Below, piece after piece: positions 25,989-34,916 of a DNA stretch of 64,000 nucleotides (positions are counted from its first letter, which is position 1; every line of letters begins with the position of its first letter). A program made the position numbers and the translations under genes. Source of the DNA: JANOSH01 sp031415695 (GTDB lineage: Bacteria > Actinomycetota > Acidimicrobiia > Acidimicrobiales > Ilumatobacteraceae); the NCBI GenBank assembly GCA_031415695.1, contig JANOSH010000047.1, forward strand, positions 62,001-126,000, read 5' to 3'. The notes beneath the pieces are model-generated. The model was not told the origin of the DNA. It worked only from the letters and a program-made list of their open reading frames with translations, and made no database searches.

Positions 25989-26894
25989 ATGTCGAAAGCC
26001 GTACGTGAGACTCTGGATCGTCGCATCGCCGGGGCGCCCATCTCGTGGGGTGTGTGCGAGGTACCCGGATGGGGGCTTCAGATGGCCGCCGATCGTGTGC
26101 TCAGCGAAATGCGTGAGATCGGCTTGCGAGCGACCGAACTCGGTCCAAGCGGCTATCTCGGCGCTTCCGGCGCCGAGATACGTACCAGGTTGCGTCACCA
26201 TGAACTTTCGCTGGTCGGTGGCTTCGTGCCGCTGGTGCTCCATGATGTCGCGCAGCGCGCAGCGCTCATCCGCAACGCGGTCCAGGCAGCAGAAGTACTC
26301 GCCGCCGCCGGGTCGTCAGTCTTTGTCACCGCTGCAGTAGTCGACGCCCAATGGTCCCCACGCATCACACTCGATGCCGACGGTTGGAATGCCATGTTCG
26401 AGGGCTTCGACATCGTGGACGGCATCTGCGAGGGCCTGGGGCTTGTGCAGGTTCTTCACCCTCACGTGGGCACACTCGTTGAAACACGTGACGACGTCGA
26501 GCGCGTGTTGAAAGGTTCGAACGTTCGTTGGTGCCTCGACACCGGCCACTTGCAGATCGGCGGCACCGACCCGGTCGAGTTCGCCCGGAGCCATCACGAC
26601 CGCGTCGCTCACGTGCATGTCAAGGACGTTCGGATGGATCTCGCCCGGAGATTGAACGCCGGGGAACAGACGCTCATGCAAGCAACTCTCGACGGCATGT
26701 TCTGTCCTGCGGGCGAGGGCGATGTAGCAATCGCCGAGGTCGTGCGCCACATGGAGTCAGCGGGATACGCGGGTTGGTACGTGCTCGAACAAGATCTCGC
26801 TCTCACTGAGGAGCCGTCCATTGGTTCGGGTCCGATCAACGGGGCTCGAAAAAGCGCTAGGTTCTTGTATCGGTTGGCTCAAGACCTCACGTGA
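25989..26894 (+). CDS. IolE/IolI-like sugar isomerase (candidate inosose dehydratase)
   Basis: A 301-aa AP-endonuclease-2-fold TIM-barrel protein starting at ATG 25989, 22 bases after the operator. ISWGVCEVPGWG (residues 18-29) is characteristic of IolE-like enzymes that dehydrate 2-keto-myo-inositol. Metal ligands are expected at the glutamate of ATELGPSG, the CLDTGH aspartate/histidine, the histidine in VAHVHVKD and the C-terminal YVLEQD glutamate. It is the first gene of the iol-type operon. IolI isomerase activity is an alternative, since both share the fold. Confidence 0.82.
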   Translation: MSKAVRETLDRRIAGAPISWGVCEVPGWGLQMAADRVLSEMREIGLRATELGPSGYLGASGAEIRTRLRHHELSLVGGFVPLVLHDVAQRAALIRNAVQAAEVLAAAGSSVFVTAAVVDAQWSPRITLDADGWNAMFEGFDIVDGICEGLGLVQVLHPHVGTLVETRDDVERVLKGSNVRWCLDTGHLQIGGTDPVEFARSHHDRVAHVHVKDVRMDLARRLNAGEQTLMQATLDGMFCPAGEGDVAIAEVVRHMESAGYAGWYVLEQDLALTEEPSIGSGPINGARKSARFLYRLAQDLT

Positions 26895-26916
26895 ATACGA
26901 AACGTTGCCAACCATC

Positions 26917-26933
26917 GGTCCCAGCCTGGGACC
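26917..26933 (+). repeat. 17-nt inverted repeat before the inositol binding-protein gene
   Basis: GGTCCCAG (26917-26924) and CTGGGACC (26926-26933) are exact reverse complements around one central C. The repeat lies 30 bases before the ATG and just upstream of TATAAC (26936-26941). It could be an operator of a secondary promoter or a 5' stem in processed mRNA. Confidence 0.45.
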
Positions 26934-26962
26934 TCTATAACCATTCAAGGGGAGTTTCAAGT

Positions 26963-27976
26963 ATGAAGCGTTACCAAGTAGCCGGCGTTGCGCTGGCGAC
27001 GGCATCGTTGCTTCTCGCCGCATGTGGCGGAAGCAGCAAATCAGCCGAGAGCACTACCACAGCAGCCAAGGCCGCTGAGACCACAGCAGCCAAGGTCGAT
27101 GTGACCCAGGGCCAAGACATCACCATCGCCATTGTTACCCATGGTGATGACGGTGTCTTCTGGTCGGTCGCCCAAAAGGGTGCCGAGCAGGCAGGTAAGG
27201 ATCTCGGTATCAAGGTGAAGTACCAGGGTGCCAACAACGACGCAAGCAAGCAGGCCAAGATGGTCGAGCAAGCTGTTGCCGACAAGGTTCAAGGTCTTGG
27301 CGTCTCACTCGCCGATCCGAAGGCGCTTTCCGCCCCGGTTAAGGCCGCTGTTGCAGCTGGTGTCCCCGTTGTCACCATCAACTCGGGCTTCGAACAGTAC
27401 AAAGAACTGGGTGCCATCACCCACGTCGGTCAGAGCGAATTGACTGCTGGCCGTGGTGCTGGCGAGAAGTTCAAGGCTGCCGGTGGCAAGTTCCTCCTGT
27501 GCGTCATGCAAGAGCAGTCCAACGTCGGTCTCGAAGAGCGCTGCAAGGGTGCCGAGGAGACCTTCGGTGGCAAGGTGAAGAAGATCACCACCTCGGGGGA
27601 TAAGGACCCAACCAAGTCCCAGCAGGAGATCAAGGCTGCACTTGAGGCCGACAAGGACATCGACGCCGTATTCGCAACTGGCCCAGTTGGTGCCGTTCTG
27701 GCCAACAACGCTGTCAAGGAAATCGGCCGCAAGGTCACCATTGGTGCGGTTGACTTGTCGAAGGACCTGCTTGCCGCGATCGAAAAGGGCGACATTGCCT
27801 TCACGATCGACCAGCAGCAGTACATCCAGGGCTACCTCGCTGTCGTGTTCTTGTACCTCAACATCACCAACAAGAACACCGTTGGCGGCGGCCTCCCGGT
27901 CAACACCGGCCCAGGCTTCGTCGACAAGTCCAACATTGCTGCGGTAGCCAAGCTTGTGGCGGCTGGCTCACGCTAA
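26963..27976 (+). CDS. sugar ABC substrate-binding lipoprotein (inositol/ribose type)
   Basis: Receptor of about 337 aa. ATG 26963 follows AAGGGGAG and starts a signal with lipobox LLLAAC, then a Thr/Ala linker. The mature part is a type I periplasmic-binding fold of the ribose/inositol group (ITIAIVTHGDDGVFWSVAQKGAEQAGKDLG; SLADPKALSAPVKAAVAAGVPVVTINSG). Between an IolE-like gene and IolB it is probably an inositol receptor. A strong hairpin 45 bases after the stop may keep its expression above that of the permease. Confidence 0.9.
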   Translation: MKRYQVAGVALATASLLLAACGGSSKSAESTTTAAKAAETTAAKVDVTQGQDITIAIVTHGDDGVFWSVAQKGAEQAGKDLGIKVKYQGANNDASKQAKMVEQAVADKVQGLGVSLADPKALSAPVKAAVAAGVPVVTINSGFEQYKELGAITHVGQSELTAGRGAGEKFKAAGGKFLLCVMQEQSNVGLEERCKGAEETFGGKVKKITTSGDKDPTKSQQEIKAALEADKDIDAVFATGPVGAVLANNAVKEIGRKVTIGAVDLSKDLLAAIEKGDIAFTIDQQQYIQGYLAVVFLYLNITNKNTVGGGLPVNTGPGFVDKSNIAAVAKLVAAGSR

Positions 27977-28021
27977 AATATTGCTTCTGGTGATGAACCA
28001 GTGGGTTTGTAGTTTTTAGGT

Positions 28022-28050
28022 CGGGCCGGGGTGAAGTCGCCCCCGGCCCG
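28022..28050 (+). terminator. hairpin between inositol binding-protein and permease genes
   Basis: CGGGCCGGGG (28022-28031) pairs exactly with CCCCGGCCCG (28041-28050) across a 9-nt loop. The operon continues downstream, so a partial terminator or mRNA-protecting stem is more likely than complete termination. Confidence 0.75.
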
Positions 28051-28091
28051 TCTTGCAGTAGCCAATTTGTTTGCTCTTGGGGGGCGTCAAC

Positions 28092-30131
28092 GTGACAGAT
28101 GTGAGCGAGAGAACCGTCGAGACCGCACTGGCCGACGAACGAATATCATTTCGTGGGCCGCTACGTAGAATGCTTGTTACCCCCGAGGTCGGTGCCCTGA
28201 TTGGTGCCATCTTGGTGTGGGTCTTCTTCTGGTCAGTCGGCACCAACTTCAGCACCGCATCGGGGACAGCGTCGTACCTCGACATCGCTGCTCCGCTTGG
28301 CATCATGGCGGTCGCCGTCGCGTTACTCATGATCGGCGGCGAGTTCGACTTGTCGTCGGGTGTGATGACCGGCGCATCGGGCATCCTGGTCGGGTTGCTG
28401 GTTCGTACGTTCATGGGCGAGGGTGCCTCGTTGTTCCTGGCAGTGCCCGTTGCGTTTATCGTGGCCGGCTGTGTCGGATGGTTCAACGGCACGCTCGTCA
28501 ATCGAACGGGCCTGCCAAGCTTCATTGTCACCCTCGGAACGTTCTTTATGCTTCGCGGCGCCAACCTCGTGTTCGCAAAACGATTGTCGGGCAAGGTGCT
28601 GGTCGACGGCATCGACGAGGGTTCGGGCTTCGAGGTGTTCCGAAAGATCTTTGCCAGCGTTCATAAGCGGCCAACGTTTGGGTCACGCGACGCGCTGGTG
28701 CTCGCTCTGGTGTCCGTCGGCGCGGTTGCATTGAGCTGGGGTCTGCTAGAACTGTCGTTGGTTCGTCGAAACGGGCGAGACGCCCGCGGAGTACTGTTTG
28801 GTACAGTTGGCTTGCTGCTCACCATCGTTGGTTTCGTCATGTTGCTACGCACGACAGGTGTCTCTGCGAACACGCTGTGGGGCACCGTTGCCGCCATCGG
28901 GCTCATCGTTGCCCTTGTTGGTCTTGCACGGGCGTTCTTCGAAACAACGAACTACCGGGGCACTTCCTCGCTGTCTAGCCACGGTCGAACGTTGGCCTTT
29001 TGCGTCGCATGTGTTGCTGCTGCCTGCGCCGCTGCATTCGTGTTCGATCGCAACGAGCCCAGGGTCATTTTGTCCTGGATGCCTCACCCGCTCCGTCTCG
29101 CGTGTGCCCTTCTTGCAGCCGCCGCTGGCGTCGGGCTTGTTGTTCGTCGTTGGGGAGCCACACTTCGGCAGCGCACGGGCGGTCCTGGCTTACGGGGCAC
29201 CGTTCGCTTCGTGCTGCTCGCCTTGTTGACTGGGGCTTTGTTTGTGGTGGGCACGTTGTCGTTCTTCCAACTAACCACTGAGCAAGCCATGCGGGCAATT
29301 GCTGTGGTTGCACTCGGCGCTGTTGGTCTACTGAATCTGCTTCGTTTGCGAGGCAAGGTCGCTGCGACGTCCAAGGGCGATCAGCTCATCGTTGGTGTCG
29401 TTGCCGCCCTCGGCCTGCTGGCGCTGGCCTTCGTAGCCCGTGCCGACTCATCGGCAATACGGTTCAGAACTGGGCTTTTCACTGCCATGGTCATCATGTC
29501 GGCACTGCTGATTGCCAACACCGTCATCGAATCACAGCACGTCAAACGGACCTCAGCCGATCTCGCAGCCGACCGACGTGGCCGGCGTGCAGTAGCAATC
29601 GGCGCTGCGCTGGCAAGTGTTGGACTGATCGTTCGATTGTTCTTCACCAATGTTCCGTTCCGCATATCGATCCTGTGGTGGTTCCTGGCAACGGCGTTGG
29701 CCACGTTCGTACTCATACGAACGAAGTACGGCAACTGGATCTTCGCCGTCGGCGGCAATAAGGAAGCAGCACGGTCCATCGGTGTTCCGGTCGATCGAGT
29801 GAAGGTAGCGCTGTTCGTCACGACTGCATTGGCCGGGTGTTTCGTCGGCATGATGACCACGCTTCGCCTCACCACCGTGCAAGCCAGCCAGGGCATCGGC
29901 GAGGAATTCGAATACATCATTGCCGCAGTCGTGGGTGGCAACTTACTGACCGGTGGCTACGGATCCGCTGCTGGTGCCTCTGTAGGCGCCGTCATCATGG
30001 CCATGTCAATCGTCGGCATTCCGTACGCCCGCTGGAACTCCGACGGACGTTTCATTTTCCTTGGCGCCGTTCTGCTTCTCGCTGTTCTCGTCAACAACTA
30101 CGTCCGCCGCAAGGCACAGGAGGCACGCTGA
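28092..30131 (+). CDS. RbsC-type ABC sugar permease with large central membrane insertion
   Basis: A 679-aa permease, about twice the usual 320-350. The N-terminal part carries the family motifs GGEFDLSSGVMTG and TGLPSFIVTLGTFFMLRGANL. The C-terminal part carries IRTKYGNWIFAVGGNKEAARSIGVPVDRVK and a normal end. Between about residues 200 and 520 lies an extra region of roughly eight to nine hydrophobic segments that ordinary RbsC proteins lack. The reading frame stays open, so this is an insertion within one protein. GTG 28092 after GGGGGG is preferred over a TTG at 28071. The ATPase gene overlaps the stop. Confidence 0.85.
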   Translation: MTDVSERTVETALADERISFRGPLRRMLVTPEVGALIGAILVWVFFWSVGTNFSTASGTASYLDIAAPLGIMAVAVALLMIGGEFDLSSGVMTGASGILVGLLVRTFMGEGASLFLAVPVAFIVAGCVGWFNGTLVNRTGLPSFIVTLGTFFMLRGANLVFAKRLSGKVLVDGIDEGSGFEVFRKIFASVHKRPTFGSRDALVLALVSVGAVALSWGLLELSLVRRNGRDARGVLFGTVGLLLTIVGFVMLLRTTGVSANTLWGTVAAIGLIVALVGLARAFFETTNYRGTSSLSSHGRTLAFCVACVAAACAAAFVFDRNEPRVILSWMPHPLRLACALLAAAAGVGLVVRRWGATLRQRTGGPGLRGTVRFVLLALLTGALFVVGTLSFFQLTTEQAMRAIAVVALGAVGLLNLLRLRGKVAATSKGDQLIVGVVAALGLLALAFVARADSSAIRFRTGLFTAMVIMSALLIANTVIESQHVKRTSADLAADRRGRRAVAIGAALASVGLIVRLFFTNVPFRISILWWFLATALATFVLIRTKYGNWIFAVGGNKEAARSIGVPVDRVKVALFVTTALAGCFVGMMTTLRLTTVQASQGIGEEFEYIIAAVVGGNLLTGGYGSAAGASVGAVIMAMSIVGIPYARWNSDGRFIFLGAVLLLAVLVNNYVRRKAQEAR

Positions 30132-30925
30132 TGTCCGACGTTGCTGCACCTCAACCCATTTTGGAGTTCCGGAACATCTCGAAGTACTTCGGGAACGTCA
30201 CTGCTTTAGAGGACATTTCCACCAACGTGGTTGCTGGCAAAGTCACCTGTGTGTTGGGTGACAACGGTGCCGGAAAGTCCACGTTCATCAAGATTCTGGC
30301 GGGTGTGCACGCCCCAAGCTCAGGAGAATTTCTCCTCGAGGGCCGGCCAGTTACCTTCGCGACGCCGCGAGATGCACGAAACGCCGGCATCGCGACGGTG
30401 TATCAGGACTTGGCTATGGCGCCATTGCTGTCGGTGTGGCGGAACTTTTTTCTCGGCTCCGAGCCCACCAAAGGAATGTTCCCGTTCAGGCGTTTCGACG
30501 TCGACTTTGCCAAGTCCACGGCCCGCAGCGAGCTCAACAAGATGGGCATCGATATCCGCGACCTCGACCAGCCTGTAGGTACGTTGTCGGGAGGCGAGCG
30601 CCAGTCGGTAGCTATTGCCCGCGCCGTATATTTCGGGGCCAAGGTACTCATCCTCGATGAACCTACCTCGGCCCTGGGTGTCAAGCAGTCCGGCGTGGTA
30701 TTGCGCTATGTGGTCGAGGCGGCCAGGCGCGGACTCGGGGTCATCTTCATTACCCACAACCCGAATCATGCGTATCCCGTTGGCGACCGGTTTTTGCTGC
30801 TCAATCGGGGCAAATCTCTAGGCGACTTCGCTAAGAGTGACATTGCTCTCGACAAGCTCACCAGCCTTATGGCCGGTGGCGCCGAACTGGCCGACCTGCA
30901 GCACGAATTGTCGCAAGCGCGCTAA
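30131..30925 (+). CDS. ABC sugar transporter ATP-binding protein, single domain
   Basis: A 264-aa ATPase with Walker A GDNGAGKST, Q-loop TVYQDLAMAPLLSVWRN, signature LSGGERQSVAIARA and Walker B VLILDEPTSALG. Ribose-type importers usually have a fused two-domain ATPase of about 500 aa; this one has a single domain and must dimerise. ATG 30131 shares one base with the permease stop. A longer in-frame start at 29837 lies inside the permease and is rejected. Confidence 0.92.
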   Translation: MSDVAAPQPILEFRNISKYFGNVTALEDISTNVVAGKVTCVLGDNGAGKSTFIKILAGVHAPSSGEFLLEGRPVTFATPRDARNAGIATVYQDLAMAPLLSVWRNFFLGSEPTKGMFPFRRFDVDFAKSTARSELNKMGIDIRDLDQPVGTLSGGERQSVAIARAVYFGAKVLILDEPTSALGVKQSGVVLRYVVEAARRGLGVIFITHNPNHAYPVGDRFLLLNRGKSLGDFAKSDIALDKLTSLMAGGAELADLQHELSQAR

Positions 30926-30997
30926 CGCACTGTGGCCGATTCTGTAGACGCGTTCAACGTTCGGGTCCGAAATCGACAACATTGGGGAAGGTACATC

Positions 30998-31888
30998 ATG
31001 ACGCACTGGCACTATCCGTCTGGCACTCTCGCCACGAACGGCTGCGATGTCGATCTGTCTCCCGACGAGGCTGGGTGGGCATACACCGGCCTGAAGGTCA
31101 TTTCACTGGTGCCCGGATTAGAGCGCTCTATTATCCTGGATCGATCTGAGGCGGTCGTCCTACCGCTCTCATCGGTCAACCTCTCTGTCACCATCGATGA
31201 CGAAACGTTTTTGCTCGATGGCCGCACCTCGGTTTTTGCCCGAGTGACCGACTTCGCCTACGCCCCACTGGGTGCCACCATTACCTTGCGGGCCCAGCAT
31301 GGTGGCGAAGTAGCCATTGCCACCGCCCGATGCGAGCGACGGTTGCAGGCGCGGTACGGCAGCGTCGACGACATACCGATCGAAATCCGTGGGGCTGGTC
31401 CCGCGACCCGACAGGTCACCAATTTCATGAGCCCCGACAACTGGCCCGACGCCGACAAACTTATGTGCGTCGAACTCATAACACCCGATGGGAACTGGTC
31501 GTCGTACCCGCCCCATCGCCACGACGACTCCGATGACTGCCCGGTAAACAACGAGGAGATTTACTACTTCCGCATCGGCCGACTCGGCTCCACCCAAACA
31601 TCTACTGAAGGCTTCGGCCTGCACCGGACCTATACCTCCGATGGTCAAATTGACATCAACGTTCGTGTTACCGACGGCGACGTGTTCGTTGTCCCTCGCG
31701 GCTATCACGGCCCGTGCATCGCAGCACCTGGCTACCCGATGTATTACCTCAACGTGCTTGCCGGGTCGGGCGGAACTCGCTCGATGGCATTCTGTGACGA
31801 TCCGGCGCACCATTGGGTCCGTGATAGCTGGGCCGACATGCCAACCGATCCGCGATGCCCGGTGGCCACCGCGGCTGGCGTCGTATGA
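30998..31888 (+). CDS. iolB: 5-deoxy-glucuronate isomerase
   Basis: A 296-aa bicupin enzyme of inositol breakdown that converts 5-deoxy-glucuronate to 2-deoxy-5-keto-gluconate. Metal-binding cupin residues are visible in YPPHRHDDSDDCPVNNEEIYYFRIG and in DVFVVPRGYHGPCIAAPGYPMYYLNVLAG. ATG 30998 follows GGGGAAG and removes an unlikely 22-residue extension. A second copy of the LacI-type operator lies within codons 40-45. The stop overlaps the next gene by four bases. Confidence 0.93.
   Translation: MTHWHYPSGTLATNGCDVDLSPDEAGWAYTGLKVISLVPGLERSIILDRSEAVVLPLSSVNLSVTIDDETFLLDGRTSVFARVTDFAYAPLGATITLRAQHGGEVAIATARCERRLQARYGSVDDIPIEIRGAGPATRQVTNFMSPDNWPDADKLMCVELITPDGNWSSYPPHRHDDSDDCPVNNEEIYYFRIGRLGSTQTSTEGFGLHRTYTSDGQIDINVRVTDGDVFVVPRGYHGPCIAAPGYPMYYLNVLAGSGGTRSMAFCDDPAHHWVRDSWADMPTDPRCPVATAAGVV
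31117..31132. promoter_or_regulatory. intragenic LacI-type operator in iolB
   Basis: ATTAGAGCGCTCTATT matches the promoter operator at 25952-25967 at 15 of 16 positions. It lies 5.2 kb downstream inside iolB, encoding LERSI. A second operator within a coding region would allow looping, as with lac O2. Confidence 0.6.
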
Positions 31889-33066
31889 GACCAACACTTG
31901 GCATTGGCGTGGTTGGGCTCGGATGGATGGGGCAGGCGCACAGCCGGTCGTATCTGCGTATCCCTACCGTGTTCCCAGAGCGTACGTTCAGCACCCGGCT
32001 TGTTATCTGTGCCGATAACTTGCCGCTGCGGCGAGCGGAGGCCCTCGACTCGTTTGGATTCGAAGAGGTCACAGACCACTGGCGAAAGGTGGTAGAGCAT
32101 CCCGACGTAGACGTCGTCACAGTCACCTCACCCAACATGCTCCACGAGGACATCTCGGTGGCTGCGGCTGCACTCGGCAAACATGTGTTCTGCGAAAAGC
32201 CGGTGGGAGGCCGGCCCGAACAAACAGTGCGAGTCGCCGCTGCCGCACGCGCCGCAGGAATCATTACCGGAGTTGGATACAACTATCGGTGGGCACCGCT
32301 TGTGTCTCATGCACGCCAACTCATCGCCGATGGTCGGCTCGGCGCTATCACCAATTATCGCGGCCGATTCTTTTCAATGTACGGAAGCGACCCAATGGGG
32401 TTGCTGTCATGGCGGTTCCTGCGTGACGAGGGCGGCTATGGGGTGTCGAGCGACATTTTGAGCCATTCGGTAGATCTCGCACTCATGCTCAACGGGCCTA
32501 TCACCAAGGTGTTCGGTACGCAGGAAACCTTTATCAAGATGCGACCGCTACCCAAGGAAGGCGGGACCCATTACGACAAGGGCCAACCGGGCGACCCAGC
32601 CGGAGACGTAACCAACGAGGACTATGCGGCGGCCATGGTGATCTTCGCCAATGGTTCGCGCGGCACGTTCGAAACCTCGAGGGCAATCACCGGGCCCGAG
32701 AGCCAGATGGCATTCGATGTCTACGGAACCCAGGGCGCGGTCAGTTGGAACTTGGAAAAGATGAACGAGTTGCAGGTCTTTCTTGTGGATGAGACGGGTC
32801 GTGCACCCCGCGGATACACCACGGTATACGGCGGTGATCGCTACCCGCACCACGGCCACTTTGTGCCCGGCGATGCCAATTCCATCGGCTTCGAAGACCT
32901 AGTAACCATCGAGGACTACGAGTTCCTGACTTCGGTAGCTGCAGGTCGGCAGCATTCGCCTGGCTTCGAAGAAGCGCTCGATTTCGTCAGCTTCCAGGCG
33001 GCATGGCTTCGGTCATGCGAGTCGGGACAGTGGGAAGACGTGACACGGTTGGGAGACCCGGTATGA
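31885..33066 (+). CDS. Gfo/Idh/MocA oxidoreductase (IolG-like inositol dehydrogenase)
   Basis: A 393-aa NAD(P)-dependent dehydrogenase. The Rossmann motif GIGVVGLGWMGQAHSRS is at residues 6-22 and the catalytic lysine is in FCEKPVG near residue 110. The family includes myo-inositol 2-dehydrogenase, which starts the pathway, and scyllo-inositol or inosose dehydrogenases. ATG 31885 overlaps iolB by four bases and the stop overlaps iolD by four. The exact inositol isomer cannot be read from the sequence. Confidence 0.85.
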   Translation: MRPTLGIGVVGLGWMGQAHSRSYLRIPTVFPERTFSTRLVICADNLPLRRAEALDSFGFEEVTDHWRKVVEHPDVDVVTVTSPNMLHEDISVAAAALGKHVFCEKPVGGRPEQTVRVAAAARAAGIITGVGYNYRWAPLVSHARQLIADGRLGAITNYRGRFFSMYGSDPMGLLSWRFLRDEGGYGVSSDILSHSVDLALMLNGPITKVFGTQETFIKMRPLPKEGGTHYDKGQPGDPAGDVTNEDYAAAMVIFANGSRGTFETSRAITGPESQMAFDVYGTQGAVSWNLEKMNELQVFLVDETGRAPRGYTTVYGGDRYPHHGHFVPGDANSIGFEDLVTIEDYEFLTSVAAGRQHSPGFEEALDFVSFQAAWLRSCESGQWEDVTRLGDPV

Positions 33067-34907
33067 GAACAGTTCGGCTCACTATGGCGCAGGCGGTGGT
33101 CAAGTATCTGATGGCGCAACGAACCATCATCGAGGGGGTCGATGCACCATTATTTCCCGGTGTATTCGCCATCTTTGGTCATGGAAATGTCACCTGTCTC
33201 GGCCTGGCGCTCGAAGCGGTACGGGACGAGTTTCCGACGTGGCGGGGCCAAAACGAACAGGGCATGGCACTGGCCGCGGTTGGCTTCGCCAAGGCGGCAC
33301 GACGTCGCCAGATCATGGTGGCTACGTCGTCTATTGGGCCCGGGGCGACGAACATGGTCACTGCCGCCGGAGTCGCCCACGCAAATCGCCTGCCAATCTT
33401 GCTACTGGCTGGCGACACGTTCGCCAGCCGCGTACCCGACCCGGTGTTGCAACAGGTTGAACACTTTGGTGATCCAACCCTTACCGTGAACGACTCGTTC
33501 AAACCGGTCTCACGTTATTGGGACCGCATCACTCGGCCCGAGCAGGTGCTCTCGTCGTTGCCCCAGGCCGTTCGTACACTGCTAGACCCGGCCACATGTG
33601 GACCGGCGTTCCTGGCATTACCCCAAGATGTGCAAGCCGAGGCGTACGACTACCCGGAGCGGTTTTTTGAGCGCACCGTGCATGTGGTTCCTCGGCCGAG
33701 AGCCGACATTGGACAGCTCATGGCTGCCGCGGCAGCGTTGGTGCAGGCCGAGCGTCCTCTCATCATCGCCGGTGGCGGAGTCCACTACTCCGGGGCCGAG
33801 GCTGAACTCGCAGCATTCGCTGAGCGTCACAACATTCCGGTGGTCGAGACTGTTGCAGGTCGAACCTGTCTACTAGCTAGTCATCCACTCAATGCCGGCC
33901 CGGTCGGTGCAACTGGTTGCACCTCGGCCAATGCTCTGGCCGCGGCCGCCGATGTGGTAGTGGCGTTGGGTACCCGTCTGCAAGATTTCACGACCGGCTC
34001 ATGGACCATTTTCCACAACGAAGATGTCCGCTTCATTGGTATCAACACGGCCGGGTTCGACGCGTCGAAGCACCTCGCCCTCGCAGTAGTCGGTGACGCG
34101 TACGAGTGTCTCGCCGAACTCTCGCAACGAATTGGTGGCTACCGGGCACCCGACGACTGGAGCGACGCGGCCAGCAAACAGACCGCTCAGTACCACGCGT
34201 ACGTCGACAAGATCGCCGCACCGATCCCTGGTGAGCTGCCAACGTATGCACAAGTGGTAGGTGCGGTCGACCGAACCTCTCGGTCAACCGACTATGCGTT
34301 CACCGCAGCTGGCGGCTTTCCAGGCGAGCTCATTAACGGGTGGCGCGCCAAAGGCATCCGAACCTTCGACACCGAGTACGGCTTTTCTTGTATGGGCTAC
34401 GAGATCTCGGGGGCCTGGGGCGCCAAAATGGCAATCGGCAAGCGCGAGATCATTGTGTTCGTCGGCGACGGCTCGTACATGATGATGAACAGTGATCTCT
34501 ATAGTTCGGTCCTGTCTGGTCACAAACTCATCGTCATCGTGTGCGACAACGGTGGCTTTGCCGTCATCAACCGGCTGCAGGTCAACCAGGGTGGAGCACC
34601 GTTCAACAACCTCATTGCCGACTCCAAGGTGGTCGAACCAGTGAGTGTTGACTTTGCCGCTCATGCCGCGTCGATGGGATGTCGCAGCGAGACGGTTCAG
34701 TCCGTCGCCGATCTTGAGGAAGCGCTAGTTCGAGCACGCGCTAGCGACCGCACGTATGTCATCGCCATGCAGACATCGCCGTATCACTGGACCGAGGGTG
34801 GCGCATTCTGGGAAGTAGCTGTTCCACAGGTCAGCGACCGGCCAGCGGTTGCCGAGGCACGACGTGACATGGATGCCGGCAAGGTAGCCCAGCGAGTCGG
34901 CTGGTAA
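33063..34907 (+). CDS. iolD: 3D-(3,5/4)-trihydroxycyclohexane-1,2-dione acylhydrolase
   Basis: A 614-aa thiamine-diphosphate enzyme that opens the inositol-derived ring to give 5-deoxy-glucuronate, the substrate of IolB. The N-terminal glutamate domain is seen in FPTWRGQNEQGMALAAVGFAKA, and the ThDP/Mg motif is in FVGDGSYMMMNSDLYSSVLSGHKLIVIVCDNGGFAVIN. ATG 33063 overlaps the dehydrogenase stop. It is the last gene of the plus-strand operon and is followed 9 bases later by the convergent LacI gene. Confidence 0.93.
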   Translation: MRTVRLTMAQAVVKYLMAQRTIIEGVDAPLFPGVFAIFGHGNVTCLGLALEAVRDEFPTWRGQNEQGMALAAVGFAKAARRRQIMVATSSIGPGATNMVTAAGVAHANRLPILLLAGDTFASRVPDPVLQQVEHFGDPTLTVNDSFKPVSRYWDRITRPEQVLSSLPQAVRTLLDPATCGPAFLALPQDVQAEAYDYPERFFERTVHVVPRPRADIGQLMAAAAALVQAERPLIIAGGGVHYSGAEAELAAFAERHNIPVVETVAGRTCLLASHPLNAGPVGATGCTSANALAAAADVVVALGTRLQDFTTGSWTIFHNEDVRFIGINTAGFDASKHLALAVVGDAYECLAELSQRIGGYRAPDDWSDAASKQTAQYHAYVDKIAAPIPGELPTYAQVVGAVDRTSRSTDYAFTAAGGFPGELINGWRAKGIRTFDTEYGFSCMGYEISGAWGAKMAIGKREIIVFVGDGSYMMMNSDLYSSVLSGHKLIVIVCDNGGFAVINRLQVNQGGAPFNNLIADSKVVEPVSVDFAAHAASMGCRSETVQSVADLEEALVRARASDRTYVIAMQTSPYHWTEGGAFWEVAVPQVSDRPAVAEARRDMDAGKVAQRVGW

Positions 34908-34916
34908 CCGCTGGCC

